A program made the position numbers and the translations under genes. Shown here in pieces: positions 12,501-23,285 of a stretch of DNA of 64,000 nucleotides; within the stretch, counting starts at the first letter, position 1, and each line of letters starts with the position of its first letter. The stretch spans positions 15,784,960 to 15,848,959 of the forward strand of contig OY979717.1 in the NCBI GenBank assembly GCA_963855995.1, given 5' to 3'. The DNA is from Muricea muricata. Lineage: Eukaryota; Cnidaria; Anthozoa; Malacalcyonacea; Plexauridae. The notes under the pieces are model-generated. The model was not told the origin of the DNA, made no database searches, and saw only the letters and a program-made list of their open reading frames with translations.

Positions 12501-15500
12501 GATGCACTTTATCATACTGTGCGCTTCCTTTAGCGCGTCATTTTACAGTTTACAAAAACAGAAATGGCGCGTTGTGCCTCTCATCGCTGAAACCAAGTCT
12601 GGTGTGGTATCTCTTGTGAATTGAGTACCCTAGTTGATTTCTCTTGTTCGTCGGGAGTTTTTCTTAGGGGTACCCCGGCTTCCCTCCCTCTTTATAATCA
12701 ATAAGCAATCTTTTCCACGGTAATTTCCCACCGTTTGCTTTCCATACATAGAGAAAACAGACGATGATGATGCGTTAATCTTCCAAGCAGTTAGTGAACT
12801 ACCAGCAGCAAACAGAGATACACTTGCTTATCTCATGGTACATCTACAAAAGTAAGTGGGTTTATAAAGCCCGTTTTCCACTTCAGTCGTATCGTTGTGA
12901 AACGTAGCGTATTTCATTGTGTTAGGGAAGCGAAGCAAAAGCATGAATTAAGAAACGTGATTGGTGACAAATGACGTTCCCAATTTTTGTGTTCATTGCG
13001 AGTGGCGCGAACAAATTCGCTTAGTGGAAAACCGGCTTTAGTCTATAGTTGAAACACTTGCGACTGTCATATATGCTCAGCCTTTGAACGATTTGATCGC
13101 AGAAAACGTCAAATTTTGTCCCGTGTTTTACTTTTCTATTGCTCAAACCCCATTATGCGTGAATTTAAAGATGTTGTTTTTTTTATTGTATTCTATCAGA
13201 GTTGCACAAAGTCGCGAATGTAAAATGCCAGCTGCAAACATCGCCAAAGTATTCGCTCCAACATTGGTCGGCTATAGCAGTCCTCATCCGGAACCAGTTC
13301 AGATGTTGAGCGAAGCCAAAGTTCAACCAAAGGTTAGTAGATACAATTATTGCGCGATTGTATACACTGTGTGAACTTTGAAGTTTATATGTGCTGTGTG
13401 GCAAGAGCTTAAGAGATTACAATTTATTGAAGATTTTCAGAAGAGGGGAAATCCTGGCCGTTTGCATGCAAATTATGCAGCATTTTTTGGTTGCGGTATT
13501 TTACAGTTTGAATATAATGTCGTGCGCATGACTAAGATTTGCCACATAAGTTGCTACATTTATATTTCTCATATTTAATTCAAATGCCGTACGGCACTGA
13601 ACACTCTTTAGCAAAGCGAGTTTAAGTGCAGTCCTGACCTGTTATACTTTAGTCTACTCAACATGTCTTTCATACCAATGACATTTCTTTAAGATTGTGG
13701 AGAAATTGTTGTTAATGCCGGCTGATTATTGGAATCAATTCCTTCATGTTCAAGAGGAGAATATCCGATCGCCTCCTTATAATCCCAACACCCACAACTC
13801 TGACGGAACACCAAAGACACCGCAAGGAGTGACCGGTAAGAGAAATAAAACTATGAATTGTTCAGTAACGGCGGGTAGCGTAAATGATGTCTCCCTTTTC
13901 TTTAATTAAATTAAAGTATGCATATTTTGCGAGAAACGTTTGTGTTTGAACGAAGTTCTATTTTGTATTTTGATGTTGCTTTCAAGGTTTCTATAAAATA
14001 TTAGTTGAGACATTGAATAACTCTCAAATAAACCCTCGTTTCAAATGCAAAATAAGGCTTTTTTAAAAAACTGAAAATTAAATTAAATTAAATCATTTGC
14101 CTTCATATTTTTTTTGCATGAAAAATCAATTAAAATCGGTGAATATTTATCATTTATTATATTGTTATGGGTGTTTTACCGCAAACTAAAACATTCGTAT
14201 TTTCCATATTTTCACTAGTGAAAAAAATAACGCTTGAAAAAAGCTTGGGATTTCCTGCGGGATTTCTATGTTTCTGTTAGCTTGTTCCGACTTCTGATTC
14301 TTCTTGTTTTCACTACTTAAAAATAATAATCATATCTTCGCGACAATATCAATCGTATCTTCAGGACAATATCATAAATATCCCTCGTTCGCTGCGCTCA
14401 CTCGTGACATTTGTAATATCGTCCCTCAAGCGATAAAACTAATATCGCCTTGCCCCTTATATGATAACCTATACTTATGGACCCAAAGCAAGGTGATCCG
14501 GCTAAATATCGACCGGAAGTGACGACATTTCCCAAATGCTTTAGCCCCAGGAAAATATCATCACTGAGGGTTCATATTTTACCGAATCACCAGAGCGGAT
14601 GGTTTATAAATGTTATATCATACCGAAAATTTCAACATGCGAAGCTAGTTTGAGCAATACTGAGTCAGAAATTTAAAAACACCATTTTTCATTGCTTTTA
14701 ATCGGTGGTAGTGGCTCTCGCAGGATGAATTTAATATCACAGTGGGATAAACATAATATGATCAACCTCGTCCCCAGGGACATCTGTGTGGGCGCAGTGA
14801 GGAAATAGATGACCCTGGTAAAGGCTGTAAAAATCTCCAAGATTCTAGGAGATTTTCGAGCATGCGCCGTCAGTGAATAATGTGGCGCTGACTCAAGTTA
14901 CCACTGGTACAGAGCATTGGCGTGCAAATTTTCACAATGTATACAGAAATTTACGCTCACATAAAAACAATATTTAAAAGAATGTTTTTTAAGGTGTGAT
15001 ACTCAACATTAAAAAACTATTCAAACCAACCACAAGTTGTACATAAAAGCCCCAATCTAATAAATGTGCTGAAAACAGGAAGTAATATTATGCTGTCATT
15101 TCGTTAAACCAATCACACTTATTGTCACAAACCCGACTGGTCGAATGTGTTAACCAATGAACAAGGAGATTACGACAGCCTTTACTAGGGTCATCTATTT
15201 CCTCACCGCGCCCACAAAGATGACCCTGGGGACGAGGTTGATAATATGATCACATCCTCGTCTCGAAATACGGGCACAGGGCATGCGATACCAACTCACA
15301 TTGTGACTAGGTACAAGTTTTTTTATTGGACAATTTGAATTTAAGGTATAATATTTTTTGTTAATGTTAGCTCCTGGTGGCAGCATGCTTGGTCCTGCTG
15401 GGAGTGGGGAAACGCCAGGCAGCAAATCAATCAAGAAGAAAGGCAGCTTACTTAGTAGAACACCTCTTACTCCAAGGTAAGTTGAGAAACGAAAAACAAA

Positions 15501-16516
15501 GACGTTTGTCGAGTGCTTGTTGTTGTTCACCTCGTACCCAGGGTCTTTTCTCTTGCTTAGGTTTGAAGACCCTGGGTACGAGGTTGGTAGTTGTCCGTAG
15601 TGGACCCAATAATGTCTTCTTTGATCTATTGCAAGTTTACAATACCGAAACATGTGCTTGTCCATCCTTAAATTAAGGAAGTTTATTAATGTATTGGAAA
15701 CGCTGTTAGTCTGATTGGTACTCCATTAACGTCAATAGACAAATCCGACTTACCTATGCTTGCATTAATATTTTAAGATCACTCGCACGTCCAGTTACTA
15801 TTATATTAGCTTGCGGCAGCGTAACGGAGAACAAAAGTAACGTCGTACAGTTAATGATTCTTATTCAGCATTCGTATGCCTGGTCTAATATACTCTTCCG
15901 CAAACTAGAACAATTGTAGCCTGCTCGCAGCCTGGAATTTTCAAGGTAGAAGGGAACCAACATTTTCCCTCCCACCTTGAAAATTTCAGGCTTCGAGCTG
16001 GCTAGAACAATGGTAACTAAACAAAACTTAATCCAAAGTTGGGAATTGGGTAGCAACGCAATAAACATTGTTAGCCAAATTTGTCTGTCCTGGTTGCTTC
16101 GGCGCATGCGCCATCCAATATTTTGGTATTCAAAATAAGCGAGCAAGAAAACCATGTCCAAACTGTAACGTGGTTTCCACTTCAAGCATATCATGCCGAA
16201 AAATAGCGTATTTTATTGTGTCCCTGTCATTAGTCCTGACTGAATTCTTATTCGTATTCTGATTGAGTACGCTACGTTTCGCTTCGATACGTTTGAATGG
16301 ATCCCAAATGGCCGTGTGATTGGGTGAAGTTTACCAGTGTATCAAATTCATTTTTTTGTGTTACAATTTTTGAACACCTGCAGTATAAGATAGTTTTCTT
16401 GTATTATGCATTTATATATGACAAACGTTAAATTTCTCGTATACAGATTTGGCAGTAAAAGCAAACGTCCTAACAGAAGACCTCATCATTTCTTCGACTC
16501 CCCAATGTTGAAGTGA
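589..16516 (+). CDS. RACGAP1: Rac GTPase-activating protein 1 (MgcRacGAP/CYK-4), 5' partial, 21 exons
   Basis: Centralspindlin subunit that bundles the central spindle with MKLP1 and tunes Rho/Rac at the cleavage furrow. Exons: 589-629, 1391-1451, 2497-2633, 2887-2959, 5888-5917, 6125-6160, 6957-7134, 7874-7916, 8024-8069, 9512-9562, 9820-9865, 10377-10471, 10550-10606, 10810-10874, 11408-11471, 11570-11681, 12752-12851, 13200-13332, 13694-13835, 15371-15476, 16447-16516 (TGA). They sum to 1686 nt, 561 residues in one frame; the human protein is about 632. Visible parts in order: coiled coil ([16 protein letters not shown]); acidic Ser/Pro linker; C1 zinc finger starting [14 protein letters not shown] with the Cys/His set kept (CRDC, CHTDC, PVPC); RhoGAP domain with arginine finger [19 protein letters not shown] and [13 protein letters not shown]; tail ending FFDSPMLK, very close to the vertebrate end. 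Borders are inferred by eye. Orthology is very secure; single borders less so. Confidence 0.95.
818..913. repeat. Inverted repeat (hairpin) in RACGAP1 intron
   Basis: Arms near 818-850 and 880-913 (GTCACATGACCAAATTTTCC paired with GGAAAATTTGGACATGTGAC) are near-complementary around a short AT-rich loop. It is probably a small MITE or foldback remnant. Confidence 0.6.
1013..1274. mobile_element. MITE-like element with long terminal inverted repeats
   Basis: The left end GTCGATTTCAG pairs with the right end CTGAAATCGAC. Inside, TTTTCACTGT pairs with ACAGTGAAAA and CGTTGCGAAGTTC with GAACTTCGCAAC. It is about 262 bp with no coding capacity and lies in the RACGAP1 intron 1391-1451/2497-2633. Confidence 0.65.
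3679..5452. mobile_element. Large inverted-repeat element, arms of about 0.46 kb, loop of about 0.85 kb
   Basis: The left arm, about 3679-4146, and the right arm, about 4999-5452, are reverse complements with few mismatches. Examples are GGCGTGACCTGTATGATAAA at 3741 against its complement near 5384-5403, and the ends CATAGATATAGTAGGTCTAG and CTATGTCTATGG. Each arm carries the same 91-codon open frame reading toward the loop (3744-4019 + and 5125-5400 -), with four residue differences by eye. I do not recognise that peptide, and parallel conservation through duplication of the arms explains it. The loop has no transposase that I can see. It is probably a non-autonomous DNA transposon with long terminal inverted repeats, or a foldback element. 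It lies in the RACGAP1 intron between exons 2887-2959 and 5888-5917. Confidence 0.75.
6300..6690. repeat. Degenerate repeat rich in CAACTTGT/ACAAGTTG words
   Basis: Many imperfect copies of AACAACTTGT, GCAACTTTG, GAACAAGTTTG and AACAAGTGTG occur in both orientations, with no clean period. It resembles self-complementary interspersed repeats of invertebrate genomes and contains no gene. The rest of the intron up to 6957 shows nothing else recognisable. Confidence 0.45.
8070..8075 (+). other. Predicted non-canonical GC donor splice site in RACGAP1
   Basis: The exon 8024-8069 ends AAAG and is followed by GCAAGC. Using GC-AG keeps phase 0 into the C1-domain exon at 9512 (acceptor TTTTTAG). The frame otherwise runs on to a stop within about 100 nt, and I found no GT donor with the right phase before it. 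The site has the strong consensus around the C that GC donors usually show. Confidence 0.7.
8671..9066. mobile_element. MITE, family A copy 1
   Basis: About 396 bp with terminal inverted repeats AATGGACCATTCCCC and GGGGAATGGTCCATT. Much of the interior is also self-complementary, for example TTGCAAAACATTGTAAAATG and its partner near 8950-8970. A second copy is at 36350-36821. It lies in the RACGAP1 intron before the C1-domain exon. Confidence 0.85.
10090..10275. mobile_element. Truncated MITE of the GGGGCC(A/G)GTTGTTC family
   Basis: It begins GGCGGCCAGTTGTTCAAGTC, like the left ends of the elements at 20741 and 22115, and contains AACCTACTG and ATCCAGGGTTAA segments. The right terminal repeat is missing or decayed. 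Confidence 0.45.
11939..12237. mobile_element. MITE with AGGGGCTGATTATATG ends
   Basis: About 300 bp. The left end AGGGGCTGATTATATGATCC pairs with the right end GGACCATATAATCAGCCCCT. The subterminal parts CGGGATTA and TAATCCCG also pair. The flanks are TA-like. It sits in the intron between two RhoGAP-domain exons (11570-11681 and 12752-12851). Confidence 0.8.
12240..12400 (+). mobile_element. tRNA-derived SINE fragment
   Basis: It begins with a box-A-like stretch (GTGGCGCCAGTGGTTAGCGT) followed about 50 nt later by a box-B-like GTGTTTGAGTTCCATG, then a pyrimidine-rich tail (GGGTTTTTCCCCGGGGGTCT). This is the layout of a tRNA-derived SINE. It abuts the MITE ending at 12237. Confidence 0.55.
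12530..12715 (+). mobile_element. Second SINE-like fragment, diverged
   Basis: The 3' half, GGGAGTTTTTCTTAGGGGTA then CCCCGGCTTCCCTCCC, resembles the tail of the SINE fragment ending at 12400. The 5' half has a degraded tRNA-like region (GGCGCGTTGTGCCTCTCAT). It lies just before the RACGAP1 exon at 12752. Confidence 0.45.
14761..15242. mobile_element. MITE, family C copy 1 (CCTCGTCCCCAGG ends)
   Basis: About 480 bp. The left end ATCAACCTCGTCCCCAGG pairs with the right end CCTGGGGACGAGGTTGAT. The subterminal GTGAGGAAATAGATGACCCT pairs with AGGGTCATCTATTTCCTCAC. A related copy is at 44301-44798. Open frames across it are incidental. Confidence 0.85.
15529..15584. repeat. Short palindrome sharing the CCTCGT-CCCAGGGTC end
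   Basis: ACCTCGTACCCAGGGTCTT pairs with AAGACCCTGGGTACGAGGT around an 18-nt loop. The ends resemble those of the element at 14761-15242, so it looks like a minimal derivative of that family, sitting about 50 nt after RACGAP1 exon 15371-15476. Confidence 0.7.
15930..15991. repeat. Hairpin repeat
   Basis: GCCTGGAATTTTCAAGGT pairs with ACCTTGAAAATTTCAGGC. It is a small foldback in the last RACGAP1 intron. Confidence 0.6.
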
Positions 16517-16765
16517 GACAAGAACATATTGTACCAAAAACTTGAAATTGTTAATCGATGAAGATGTTTTAAAACCATATAACATGCATATTATAACTGT
16601 ATATAACACTAGGCGTTTAAGTGTGGGATGCCACATCATGCTATATTGACAATACAAAATACAAAAAAGTTGAGGTAAAATTTGAAAAATTCCTAAAGTA
16701 TAGATCGTTAACGCTAATTATTAATCTATTATTAAGTGACCTTTTTACCAACTCCTTATTCTAAT

Positions 16766-17367
16766 AAGGCCCGTTTACACCTGCAATTTTTGGTGCGATT
16801 TATTTTGCTGACGTGATCACGTCATTAAATCAAACCACCTATTAAATTCCAATGTAAAACACCCTGCAATTTAAGTGCGATAAGGTGCGATATTTTCGAT
16901 GTCACCTAGCTGTTGCTTAAAAGCGAAGGGTAACGGGGAGATGTTCGGCGAGACTTATCGACTTGTGAAGAAACTTTCTTCTGCAGATGTTTGTCTATTT
17001 TCCCTAGTAGCTCTTCATATACAAGGTGATGTCTTGTCTGACTCCCTGCTCATAACTTCAAGGCTTTATCCAAACTTCTTTCCCGGCTTTTCTTTTGCCG
17101 AGACCGTGCAAGCATTGCGCTTAGCAAGGCTGTTGTACCAACAGTAGTTATTTCAGCTTCGGTTTCATCCATATTTAGGTGATCATAAAATTTAAATATT
17201 ACTTTGGCCCTGTTTTTCAGGATGAATTGTAATTTAGTTTATTAAATCGCACTAAATTACCCTGAAATAGCTTTCAAATTGCAAGATGTTTGCATTGGCG
17301 ATTTTAAGATCACGATCACGTCAGCAAAAAAAAATCGCAGCAAAAATTGCAAGTGTAAACAGGCCCT
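16766..17367. mobile_element. MITE-like element downstream of RACGAP1
   Basis: The left end AAGGCCCGTTTACACCTGCA pairs with the right end TTGCAAGTGTAAACAGGCCC. The subterminal GCTGACGTGATCACGTC and GATCACGTCAGC also pair. It is about 600 bp and non-coding. It fills part of the 1.9-kb space between the RACGAP1 stop and the next gene, and may supply 3' flanking sequence. I saw no clear AATAAA signal just after 16516. Confidence 0.75.
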
Positions 17368-18408
17368 AAACAAATTCATTTAAACCTCTTTTTGTATCAG
17401 TACTTTCAATAATTAAACATTACAAACGATATAGTTCGTATATATGAATTTTATTTTATATAACTAAGACGTGTGTGTGTTCTGTGCCTTGGTAACTAAC
17501 AAAACACGCGACCTTTCCTTTTTCGTGAGATTTTGTTTTGAGTTTTAATCACACGGCAATAGGCTACATGTATGGGTGAAATTTTCTTGTAACATTCGTC
17601 AGGATAATCTCGTGCTCTCTTGTTAATACATCTCGCCCTTGTTTAAGAACGAAACAATACATACATATATGTTTGAATGAATATGTTTCATTTCATCGGT
17701 TAATTCAGCAGGCTGCTCTAGGCCCGTTTAGCTTGAGCAGTTGATGACTCAAATATAAATTATCTTTAGAGTCAATCCGATTCGTTATTTAAGTAGTTTT
17801 TCTTAACTGCAACTCTAGGCCCTTAATTTTTCTTTTTCGGTTGACGGTAGGTCTGTTCTACTATTGAACATGGCAGCAGTAGTCGCTAATGTGCCTGTTA
17901 GAAAATCTAGTTGAAACTGCAAGACTTGAATTGAATTTAGGAGTAATTTTTCTGGACAGACAAGAGAAATGGAATTATTTTCAATTAATCTACGCAGCGA
18001 AGTCTAACCGTTGGCGTGCATGAGTGATGAGTAGATTATTTTTCTTTCCCCAAAGAATTTCCAAATTTTCTTTCCATGATTTTTAGTTTTCTGGAGTTTT
18101 TAGTTGTTTTTAAATCTCTACTTTGGTAAAGTTGGGCCCAGTCTCCACAAGCGGAATTTTTTTGGCGGGAAATGTAAATATGATAACAAAAATAATAAAG
18201 CGTTATTTAAAAACTGTGTTTTTCTTGGTTAGAGGTATTAATTGTTGTGAAACAGCATCGTAAATTAATAAACTCGGCCCAGAAAGGTTGAAAAAGGTAT
18301 GCTTTGTTGAAAATGTTATGTTTTGTCTTTAACCAAAAACAGTGACTAAAAGCAAAATGTGTAAACAGCTTTAAGAATTTATTTGAACTCCTTTCCCTGT
18401 AAAATCAG

Positions 18409-21400
18409 ATGAATTTTCCTGGAAGTTTTAACCAATCAATGCCAGAGTCGAATAAAACACCTGGGAAAAGAGATATGGGAAATGTTGACTCCTCGGTGGA
18501 ACAACCAAATGACCCAGCCAAGAAACTAAAAAGTTCGTATAGGGTAGGTATATTTTCTCGTGGAATACATGTGTTGGTACGGACCAATTCAGTATAGAAT
18601 TTATACTTGAAATTATCTTTTATCATTCAGGAGGAAAACCCGACAATAAACCCAGCAGAAAGTAGTTTTGAACAGCAAGATTATAATTCAGGTATAGGGT
18701 TTTGCTATAGGTTGTTGCTACACTACAACTGAATGCAGTATTTTGATTTTGCCACCTTTGTAATTTTACTAATTTCGCAACGCTCTTTCTAGCTGTGTTG
18801 ATTGATTTATTTCTCTTTGAATAGACTAGCATTTATTTGATTATGTGCATTGTCGATAGAGAGTAGAAATATTTTTCAGCTCAAAATATTGAAAACTTTT
18901 ATCAGAACATGCTACTTACTACATGACGTATTAAAAGAATCATAATAAGTTGCGTGGGCTTATTTCCACGATTGCGGATACCAGATCCTTTGTACGCTCT
19001 CTATTTATGCTCTATTCAAGCTATCGTCACCAAGCCTGTCTTTAAGCACACTATTTTAGCGAGGCTCGGTTTTGATTTCCACTTCCGCTCCATGGTTTAC
19101 AAGGAACCTGATTGATTAATCGGAACGATACGACAAATCTGATTGACTAAAAGATGGATCAAAGTCAAGGTTAAGCGGCAGGGTAGACAGTGAAAGTCAA
19201 ATTTGAGCCTCGCTATTGTTTAATCGGCACGAATAACAATCAAAATGCAAAATGTAATAAAAATCAAAATTATAATCCCACATGTGACAAAGACGCTAGG
19301 CTATATAGGTATGCACTTCAGACCCCATTTACACGGTACCGGATTCCGATTCGCTTGGTCACGACATCGAGTTCGGGTAGATTGCAGTCTTATTTACTCT
19401 CACCACTTTTTTTCTATGACTACTTGTTGTTAAATTCTGCAATACTATCGTAAGTGTAAGAGCCACAATTTACGTGAAACTATTCAATTTGATATCATCA
19501 GACATGTTTGATATTTGGTACACATGTCACGAATGATGAAAATGCCGTAAATGTTGCCCGCACACGATGAAAGTTGGTCGCTCCAACTGGTCACAAATAT
19601 GAAGTACGCGCGTCAAGTGCGCTCGACGTGTGCGGCTGGCTTAATTTACTGTTAGCTTGGTACGCACGGTATATTGTTGTTGAACTCCGGTCCTTTATTT
19701 GTTTCTATACCTTGCCAAAGCCGTTGGCTCAATTCCTCTTAAATCTCATGTTACCTGGTTTATCTAGTCTCTTTTGTTAATGCTTTTTGTTATGCTTTGT
19801 AAGAAAGTCATTGTGGACAACTGTGGCACAAAAGTCAACAGAAAAAGCATTTTGCATCGTTGAGATTGTGGATCAATCCCCACACACGGACCAGCGTTCG
19901 AATTATAAGATGCCTTTATTATATTGGACTCTGGGCATGTTATTTCTTTCTCTCTCGCTTCAGTTAACTGGTCATAATGCATTTTCGTAAATGTGCTACA
20001 TTTCTCTCATGTCATGTATTACGGTTCACTGGTATACTGTAATAGATTATCTTTTCTATAGAAAACTGCATGGAATCTGCTTGCAAGGCAAGAAATAACT
20101 TAATGCCTGGGCCAATCAGTGCGCCCAAAATGGACGAAATCCTGCGAAGTAAGACTATAAATTGTTTCACTGGCTTCATGCCAGGTTTTTTTTAATTTTA
20201 AAATGCAGAAACAGTTGGGATATGCCATAGAAAGTGGAAATTCTATCTACGATTTTTTCGCGCTCAAGCAATCAAAAACTATGATTTTATGTATCTTGGT
20301 GTATTGCACTCAGGTGAAAATGATGTCTATGGCGCTACTCTGAGTTTATGTTTACTCCAGGCAAGTATATGTCACATATCACAAGATATCACATACTCGA
20401 ACTAACCTGACCGCCTAGCTCAGTTTATATATGGTTGGGCTAGCATTCCAAAGGTTGTAGATTCAGGCATATTTTTCAGCTTTCCCGGTATTGATATAAA
20501 CATTAGCGCAACACCAAAAATCATTTTCACTCGAGTTCAAAACACCATATGCATAAAAATCATGATTACATATATAGTTGACCTGTGGAAGGACTTGCAT
20601 GGGATTAGAAATTTAAAGTTTTAGTAACTTGATGATTACGCATCTTTTCTCAGCTTCATTTATAATTTTAGAACTTGGACAGGATGCTAAAATGTCGGTG
20701 GTGAAATGGTTGCCACTTTTCGGGTGAGTTTTTTTTAGCCCTGGGGCCAGTTGTTCAAAGCTGCATGGGTTAGCGCTAATGCCGGGTTAAAATTTAACCC
20801 AATGTTTTAGTTTCTGTATTTCTAGACGTCTGTTTCTTTCAAAACTTCAGATACCAAAACTTCTGTTGATCCATACAAGATTTCTGAAGAAATATTTCTA
20901 ATCTTTCAAACAAGCTGCTGCATGGAAAATTTCTCTTGGATCTGACCTTACAACATGGTTAAGCTAATCTGCTTTTGAACAACTGGTCCCTGCTGTTTGC
21001 CTTTCGCCACTATCGATAACCAGAACTAAAATGGAAGTAATTTTGTAGCCGAATAAGAGCTAATATACAGTGATTATGGGAGATCAAAATCCAACTTTCG
21101 TCCAATAGAGGTTCACACAATTTCCATATTGATTTTCAATTTAATTTTTTCCCCCGTGACAGTTTTAGTTTTGCTGCACGGTCTCAGTGGCTAATTAACT
21201 CTTTTGGACTGCATCCAGTCAATTTGAGGTAGCTGAGACACGATGTAGGGTCTCACAAGGCAGTGAAATCTTGAGTGGTACTTCGTCGCAAATCGTCAGC
21301 ACTCAACTTTCCCAAGACACAATAGTTTTCGAGTTTGTTTTTCTGCAAGGCAAAAAATTTTTAACGACAAGGGGAGAAAACGGAGAGTTCCTTGGGCTGG

Positions 21401-21666
21401 AGACGCTTTATCTTATTGTTACGCCACTGCATCGTCTAATTTACTCTAATTAGCGTTCATTTGTTTAACGCCCCCTACGCATGGTGAACGAGTTCCTGTT
21501 TTGATGATTTTGTTGTAGTGAAAGTGAAGCTTTTGAAGCATGCTGTGGTGCCAGATTGGACGAGATCTTGAAGCAGGCACTTGATTTGGAGCAAAACTTG
21601 ATTGAGCAAAAGGAATGTTTGAGAGCCAGAATGAAAGCGGTTTCCAGAACATTAATGGCACCATGA
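18409..21666 (+). CDS. TEX12: TEX12-like synaptonemal complex central element protein, 6 exons
   Basis: In vertebrates TEX12 pairs with SYCE2 to build fibres along the central element joining homologous chromosomes in meiosis. Exons: 18409-18543, 18631-18691, 20062-20148, 20314-20360, 20683-20723, 21519-21666 (TGA), in frame, 172 residues; human TEX12 is 123. The last exon encodes LDEILKQALDLEQNLIEQKE then CLRARMKAVSRTL, which aligns without gaps to the vertebrate C-terminal helix (about 13 of 33 residues identical by eye, as I recall that protein) and keeps its heptad spacing. The N-terminal half is polar and poorly conserved. The ATG follows directly after a CAG acceptor-like site, so a 5' untranslated exon, or more coding sequence, may lie upstream. 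The fourth intron is ambiguous: a GC donor at 20361 with acceptor 20682, or a GT donor at 20365 with acceptor 20671 (five residues longer); both keep frame. The main doubt is that short coiled coils can resemble each other. Confidence 0.8.
19057..19215. repeat. MITE-like inverted repeat in TEX12 intron
   Basis: TAGCGAGGCTCGGTTTTGA at the left end pairs with TCAAATTTGAGCCTCGCTA at the right end. It is about 159 bp, non-coding, and lies between TEX12 exons 2 and 3. Confidence 0.65.
20741..20992. mobile_element. MITE, family B (GGGGCCAGTTGTTC)
   Basis: The left end CTGGGGCCAGTTGTTCAAAG pairs with the right end TTGAACAACTGGTCCCTG. It is about 252 bp and inserted in the last TEX12 intron, 17 nt after the donor. 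The same family occurs at 22115-22366 and, truncated, at 10090-10275. Confidence 0.8.
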
Positions 21667-22114
21667 GTTCGAATGTTACGTTTAGTAAACCTTATTCCAC
21701 TTTTCTTATGTTAAATCGACACCTGTTAACCGGTGAATCATTGGCAAGTGTTTATTTATTTATTAACCTTATTGCTCAATATAATAACAAATGTCTGATA
21801 CATTTTGAAACCGTAAGTAATACTATTTGGAAGCTTTTAGTACCTACTGACAACCCTTGTGTTTGACGGCTGTTATAAACTATATGTCGGAACAAGCACT
21901 GACGTATGTTGTGCTAACAAGCCTTAAAAACAAATGATAATTATATAAATAAGTACTCGCCCCTCAAATTATCGAAGTTTAATTGATAAAGTTCCTATCC
22001 ACATTCCTATGGATCTGCCTGCTCGTTCAGTCGTAGTATCACATTCTGCATGCCACTAGCCATTTTCTAATTTTTCTTCGATATAATGAACTTTTCGGAA
22101 ATAATGGTGGCAGT

Positions 22115-22366
22115 CCTGGGGCCGGTTGTTCGAAGCCTGTTTAGCTTAAACGGTGGTTAAGCTCAAAACAGAAACCAAGTTTATGGATTCATTCAACAAC
22201 CAAACTAAAAGCTTTGATTACCGTAATAGAATGATTATGCTTACAACTACATATTTACTGCAAAATATTTAAGTTAACTGTTTAACGAGTGATGTATATA
22301 AGAGTGTTATTTAATTTTGACTTATCCATCGTTTACGCTAAAAGGGCTTCGAACAACCGGCCCCTG
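22115..22366. mobile_element. MITE, family B (GGGGCCGGTTGTTCGAAG)
   Basis: The ends CTGGGGCCGGTTGTTCGAAG and CTTCGAACAACCGGCCCC are inverted repeats. It is the same length, about 252 bp, as the copy at 20741. It lies in the 1.6-kb intergenic space between TEX12 and the HDAC start, the rest of which (21667-23285) shows no gene. Confidence 0.8.
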
Positions 22367-23285
22367 GAAAGCTACTCTGCTTTGCACAATGAAATTTCAT
22401 AAAGCAGATCGTATCTAATCATTGAATCCTAAGATTGAATCATTGAAATTTGACGTAAATGCGACATCTAAAAAGGGCCGAAGTCATGTCTTTGCGAAGA
22501 CGCACGTGTCTCTTGACTTAACAAACTGTTATTTTTGCTAATAATACGTTTGTGGGTGTATAATCCACGGTTGCTAGAACACCGTCTCTACAACAGAATC
22601 AAAATTCGAGTGGAAAAACTTAAAGATAATGAAGGAGGCCCGTACGGCTGACCCCACTACGCTGACCCCCGTGAGTTTTGTAAATATATTATATATCTTG
22701 GCAGGTCGACCGTTTGACTTATTTCGTCGCCCGTTCGCAGGCTAACATCATTGCTCTAGACATTTCAGATCTCGATTGCTTAATTTTGGTAATACATATG
22801 CCTAATATTTAGCTTACTCGAATGTTTTATACCGCTAACAGATGAGAACGTCTTAAAATTACTTAATAATATCGGATTAGAATGTCATGCACGTCTCGTT
22901 TTGAATTTGAAAGGTGTTTGTTTGCCAATGTCTAAAAATAGAACACATTGTGCATATTCGGGCTGATAGCAGGCAGATGTAGCATACACATATCTTTCGC
23001 TTGTCTTGTATTTTAACATTTCGTTGGCATATTTTGTTGAAAGACTTGTTATTTGGTTACAATACGCGAAAGAATGTTGTTCCCAAATCGTACGGCGTCG
23101 TGTTTGCTTGGGTAAATTAAAATTTTGCTCTCATTTACCGTTGACAAATGTGCTGTTCATCTGTAAATGTGATATAGTATGCTGCGAATAGTAATAATGG
23201 AGTACTTAAGCCAGATTCAGATGCACTGAAACAAGGAGCTCTTGCAGCGCTATTTGAAGGCGACAAAGCAAGGTCTAACCACGGC

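Noticed and set aside
15195-15665. 156-codon minus-strand open frame
   Set aside because: It runs antisense through a MITE end and a RACGAP1 exon; no family resemblance.
18396-18409. TEX12 ATG as the 5' transcript end
   Set aside because: The ATG directly follows a CAG acceptor-like site, so it was kept as start of coding but not as transcription start.
22622-22690. Possible extra exon near AAGGAGGCCCGTACGGCTG
   Set aside because: No donor/acceptor pair with a compatible phase could be found.
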